Origin: Algoriphagus sp. TR-M9
GTDB taxonomy: Bacteria; Bacteroidota; Bacteroidia; Cytophagales; Cyclobacteriaceae
Assembly (NCBI RefSeq): GCF_027594545.1
Contig: NZ_CP115160.1
Location: 1,931,001 to 1,995,000, forward strand
Length of the DNA: 64,000 nucleotides
Direction: 5' to 3'
Position 1 is the stretch's first letter, and each line of letters begins with the position of its first letter. Position numbers and translations under genes: made by a program. Below the pieces are notes generated by a model. The model was not told the origin of the DNA, did not search any database, and saw only the letters and a list, made by a program, of their open reading frames with translations. Positions 62,170 through 64,000 of the stretch are shown in pieces.

Positions 62170-63684
62170 ATGGCCATCATAGGAAAGCTGGTAAAAGCAG
62201 GACTAGACATTACTTCAATCCTCACTTCCGCGGAAGAAAGCCCGCAGCATTCGCAAGAAAAACAGTTGAGAGAACTCTTGGAACAGGCAAAAGAAACTGC
62301 ATTTGGGAAGTATTATGGTTTTGCAGAAATTCTGAAAGCTGATGATCCTGTTTCAGCCTTCAGAAGAGAGGTTCCCATTTTCAATTATGAGCAGATGCAT
62401 GCGCAATGGTGGTGCAGGCAGGAAAAACTAGCGGATATCACTTGGCCCGGAAAGCCGGATTTCTTTGCACGAAGCAGTGGAACTACCGGTAAAAGCAGCA
62501 AGCGAATTCCAATTACGGAGGAGTTTTTGGGGTCCATGAAATCGGTGGGTACATCCATGATCAATTCCTTGCATGATTTTGATTTCCCGGAGACACTATT
62601 TGAATCAGAAATTTTAATGCTGAGTAGTTCGGCTAGTTTGGAACACAACGAACAGGGTTTCGAGGAAGGTGAAATCTCCGGTATCAACGTGAGTAATTTC
62701 CCCGATTGGTATGACATTTTCTACAGACCGGGAAAAGACATCGCAGCCATTTCCGATTGGGATGAGCGAGTAAACGCCATTGCCGAGCAAGCTCCTGAGT
62801 GGAATATTGGAGCTATTGCCGGGATTCCTTCCTGGGTTTTACTGATGCTAAAGCGCATCATCGAGCGGCATCAATTGCAGACTATACATGATATCTGGCC
62901 TAATTTTCAAGTTTATGCCTCAGGTGGAGTTGCCTTTGAAACTTACCGGGAGGACTTTGAAGCGCTATGTCAAAAACCAATAACTATTCTGGATACTTAT
63001 TTGGCCTCTGAGGGATTTATAGCCTATACAAGCAGGCCGGAAACCATGGCTATGAAATTGGCACTACACCATGGGTACTTTTTCGAATTTATTCCATTTG
63101 ACCATCGTGGCGTAAATGAAAGAGGAGAGCTGCTGAGCGAACCGATGGTCTTGGGCATAGAGGAGGTAGAGTTGGAGCAGGAATATGCGCTTGTGCTGAG
63201 TTCTTGTGCAGGTGCCTGGAGATATGTGATCGGGGATGTGATTCGCTTTGAAAGCTTGGCTCCGCCACAAATCAAAATTACCGGAAGGACCAAATTCTTC
63301 CTGAACGTGGTAGGGTCTCAGCTTTCCGAAGAAAAGATGGATACGGCCATTTTGGAACTGGCAGAAAGAATGGGTAAAACCATCAATGAATACATGGTCT
63401 CCGCCTTGAAAAATGAGGCCGGAGATTACATCCATCAATGGGTGTTGGTGACTGACCTGGAGTCAAAGGGTTTGGCCGGTCAATTGGATGAACTACTGAA
63501 GTCTGCCAATAAAAATTACGCTGTAGCCCGTACAAAAGCCCTGAAAGGAATAGATGTAAAAGTCATCTCAAAGGCTCAATACACAGCTTTTTTGGCTCAA
63601 ACCAACCAAAAAGGCGGGCAGACTAAAACTCCTAAGGTCATGAAGCCTGAGAAGATGAGAAGCTTACTTGACTTTATAAGTTAA
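62170..63684 (+). CDS. GH3-family acyl-adenylate (acyl-amino acid) synthetase-like protein
   Basis: 504 residues of the ANL superfamily, GH3 branch. The ATP-binding Ser/Thr loop is RSSGTTGKSSKRIP (about 99-112). The family YxASEG motif appears as YLASEGFIAY, and GAWRYVIGDVIRF with KITGRTKFFLNVVGSQLSEEK supplies the hinge region. Plant GH3 enzymes join amino acids to hormones; bacterial members have unknown acyl acceptors. It has no signal peptide. It overlaps the convergent metalloprotease gene by 11 bases. Confidence 0.9.
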   Translation: MAIIGKLVKAGLDITSILTSAEESPQHSQEKQLRELLEQAKETAFGKYYGFAEILKADDPVSAFRREVPIFNYEQMHAQWWCRQEKLADITWPGKPDFFARSSGTTGKSSKRIPITEEFLGSMKSVGTSMINSLHDFDFPETLFESEILMLSSSASLEHNEQGFEEGEISGINVSNFPDWYDIFYRPGKDIAAISDWDERVNAIAEQAPEWNIGAIAGIPSWVLLMLKRIIERHQLQTIHDIWPNFQVYASGGVAFETYREDFEALCQKPITILDTYLASEGFIAYTSRPETMAMKLALHHGYFFEFIPFDHRGVNERGELLSEPMVLGIEEVELEQEYALVLSSCAGAWRYVIGDVIRFESLAPPQIKITGRTKFFLNVVGSQLSEEKMDTAILELAERMGKTINEYMVSALKNEAGDYIHQWVLVTDLESKGLAGQLDELLKSANKNYAVARTKALKGIDVKVISKAQYTAFLAQTNQKGGQTKTPKVMKPEKMRSLLDFIS

Positions 63685-64000
63685 CCTCAGGCAATACCGG
63701 AATACGTTCATCTGGACATAGTTCGGCACCGCGTACAGACATGTAATATTTCTTGAGTTGTGCCTGGTAAGTAGGGGAGATGAAATCATTGTGGAGCAGG
63801 TATTTCTTCGTGGCGACAATCTCCGCTCTAAACCCATGCCTGATGGCAATGCTATCTGCTTCATGTTCTCGCTGCCTTTTGTATTCATCTGAAAGAGAAT
63901 AACGTATTCCGTAAACTACCATACCCAAGTTAGAGTGGTTTTCATAGTCTATGATATGACCGAGTTCGTGAGCAAACCATCCCTCTAAGACCCGCTCGGG
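63674..64000 (-). CDS. Zinc metalloprotease-like protein, C-terminal part (partial)
   Basis: The minus-strand frame is open to the right edge, so only the last 108 residues are seen. The visible N-terminal end reads PERVLEGWFAHELGHIIDYENHSN and holds an HExxH zinc site. A Glu/His-rich helix follows (KRQREHEADSIAIRHGF) in which the E-x-x-D pattern can supply the third zinc ligand. This layout resembles M48-like or related peptidases. No judgement on length or export is possible. Confidence 0.72.
   Translation of the reverse strand, partial: PERVLEGWFAHELGHIIDYENHSNLGMVVYGIRYSLSDEYKRQREHEADSIAIRHGFRAEIVATKKYLLHNDFISPTYQAQLKKYYMSVRGAELCPDERIPVLPEVNL

Overview
The window reads as chromosomal DNA of a Bacteroidota bacterium, most likely from the Cytophagales/Cyclobacteriaceae (Algoriphagus-like). 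The reasons are the gene families present (SatD, DUF4230, DUF3472, GH106, RhaI-type rhamnose isomerase, DcaP-like porin, PVC-type heme protein, DUF6807 and DUF1080 proteins), the scarcity of Shine-Dalgarno sequences, and TAnnTTTG promoter elements of the Bacteroidota type. The placement rests on recognising families by eye; no search was run. I see no rRNA, tRNA, insertion sequence, prophage or CRISPR array. Coding density is high and almost every gene is intact.

Layout. 1-8000: the end of a porin, then minus-strand housekeeping and envelope genes (YihY, MscS, topoisomerase IB, DUF502, hppD, acyltransferase, BASS transporter), a decayed DUF3307 fragment, and satD with three 28-bp-spaced palindromes at its start. 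8251-12566: a plus-strand set of four exported proteins (Gfo/Idh/MocA oxidoreductase, sugar isomerase, DUF6807 lipoprotein, DUF1080 protein) that fits a periplasmic 3-keto-glycoside pathway. 12649-18725: msrA/msrB, an aldose epimerase-like protein, a DUF3472 protein and a very large lipoprotein cytochrome on the minus strand. 18967-34442: mixed single genes (PhoD phosphatase, DinB, flavin monooxygenase, alpha/beta hydrolase, PhzF, epimerase, SMC, a GT-C glycosyltransferase, small proteins).

34606-45040: a 15-residue-repeat surface protein and an acyl-carrier-like small protein, followed by a minus-strand rhamnose/rhamnogalacturonan locus: a double-domain CE12 esterase, rhamnose mutarotase, GH106 rhamnosidase, an NCS1-type permease with a coupled small membrane protein, and rhamnose isomerase. 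A pesticin-like muramidase lies beyond it. 45206-48249: a ModE-like regulator and modABC plus a GNAT, with a near-perfect ModE operator over the modA promoter. 48355-53186: a sulfatase, then response regulator, heme oxygenase and bacteriophytochrome kinase, a complete red/far-red light-sensing operon that makes its own biliverdin.

54167-59269 holds the most novel-looking part: a tight operon of three genes I cannot assign. They are a TULIP/P47-like protein without a signal peptide, an 898-residue protein with a beta-rich front half and a long amphipathic/hydrophobic back half, and a four-helix membrane protein. Two perfect inverted repeats precede the operon and a strong terminator follows it. 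The window ends with glnS (carrying an extra C-terminal domain), a GH3-family acyl-adenylase and the end of a zinc metalloprotease.
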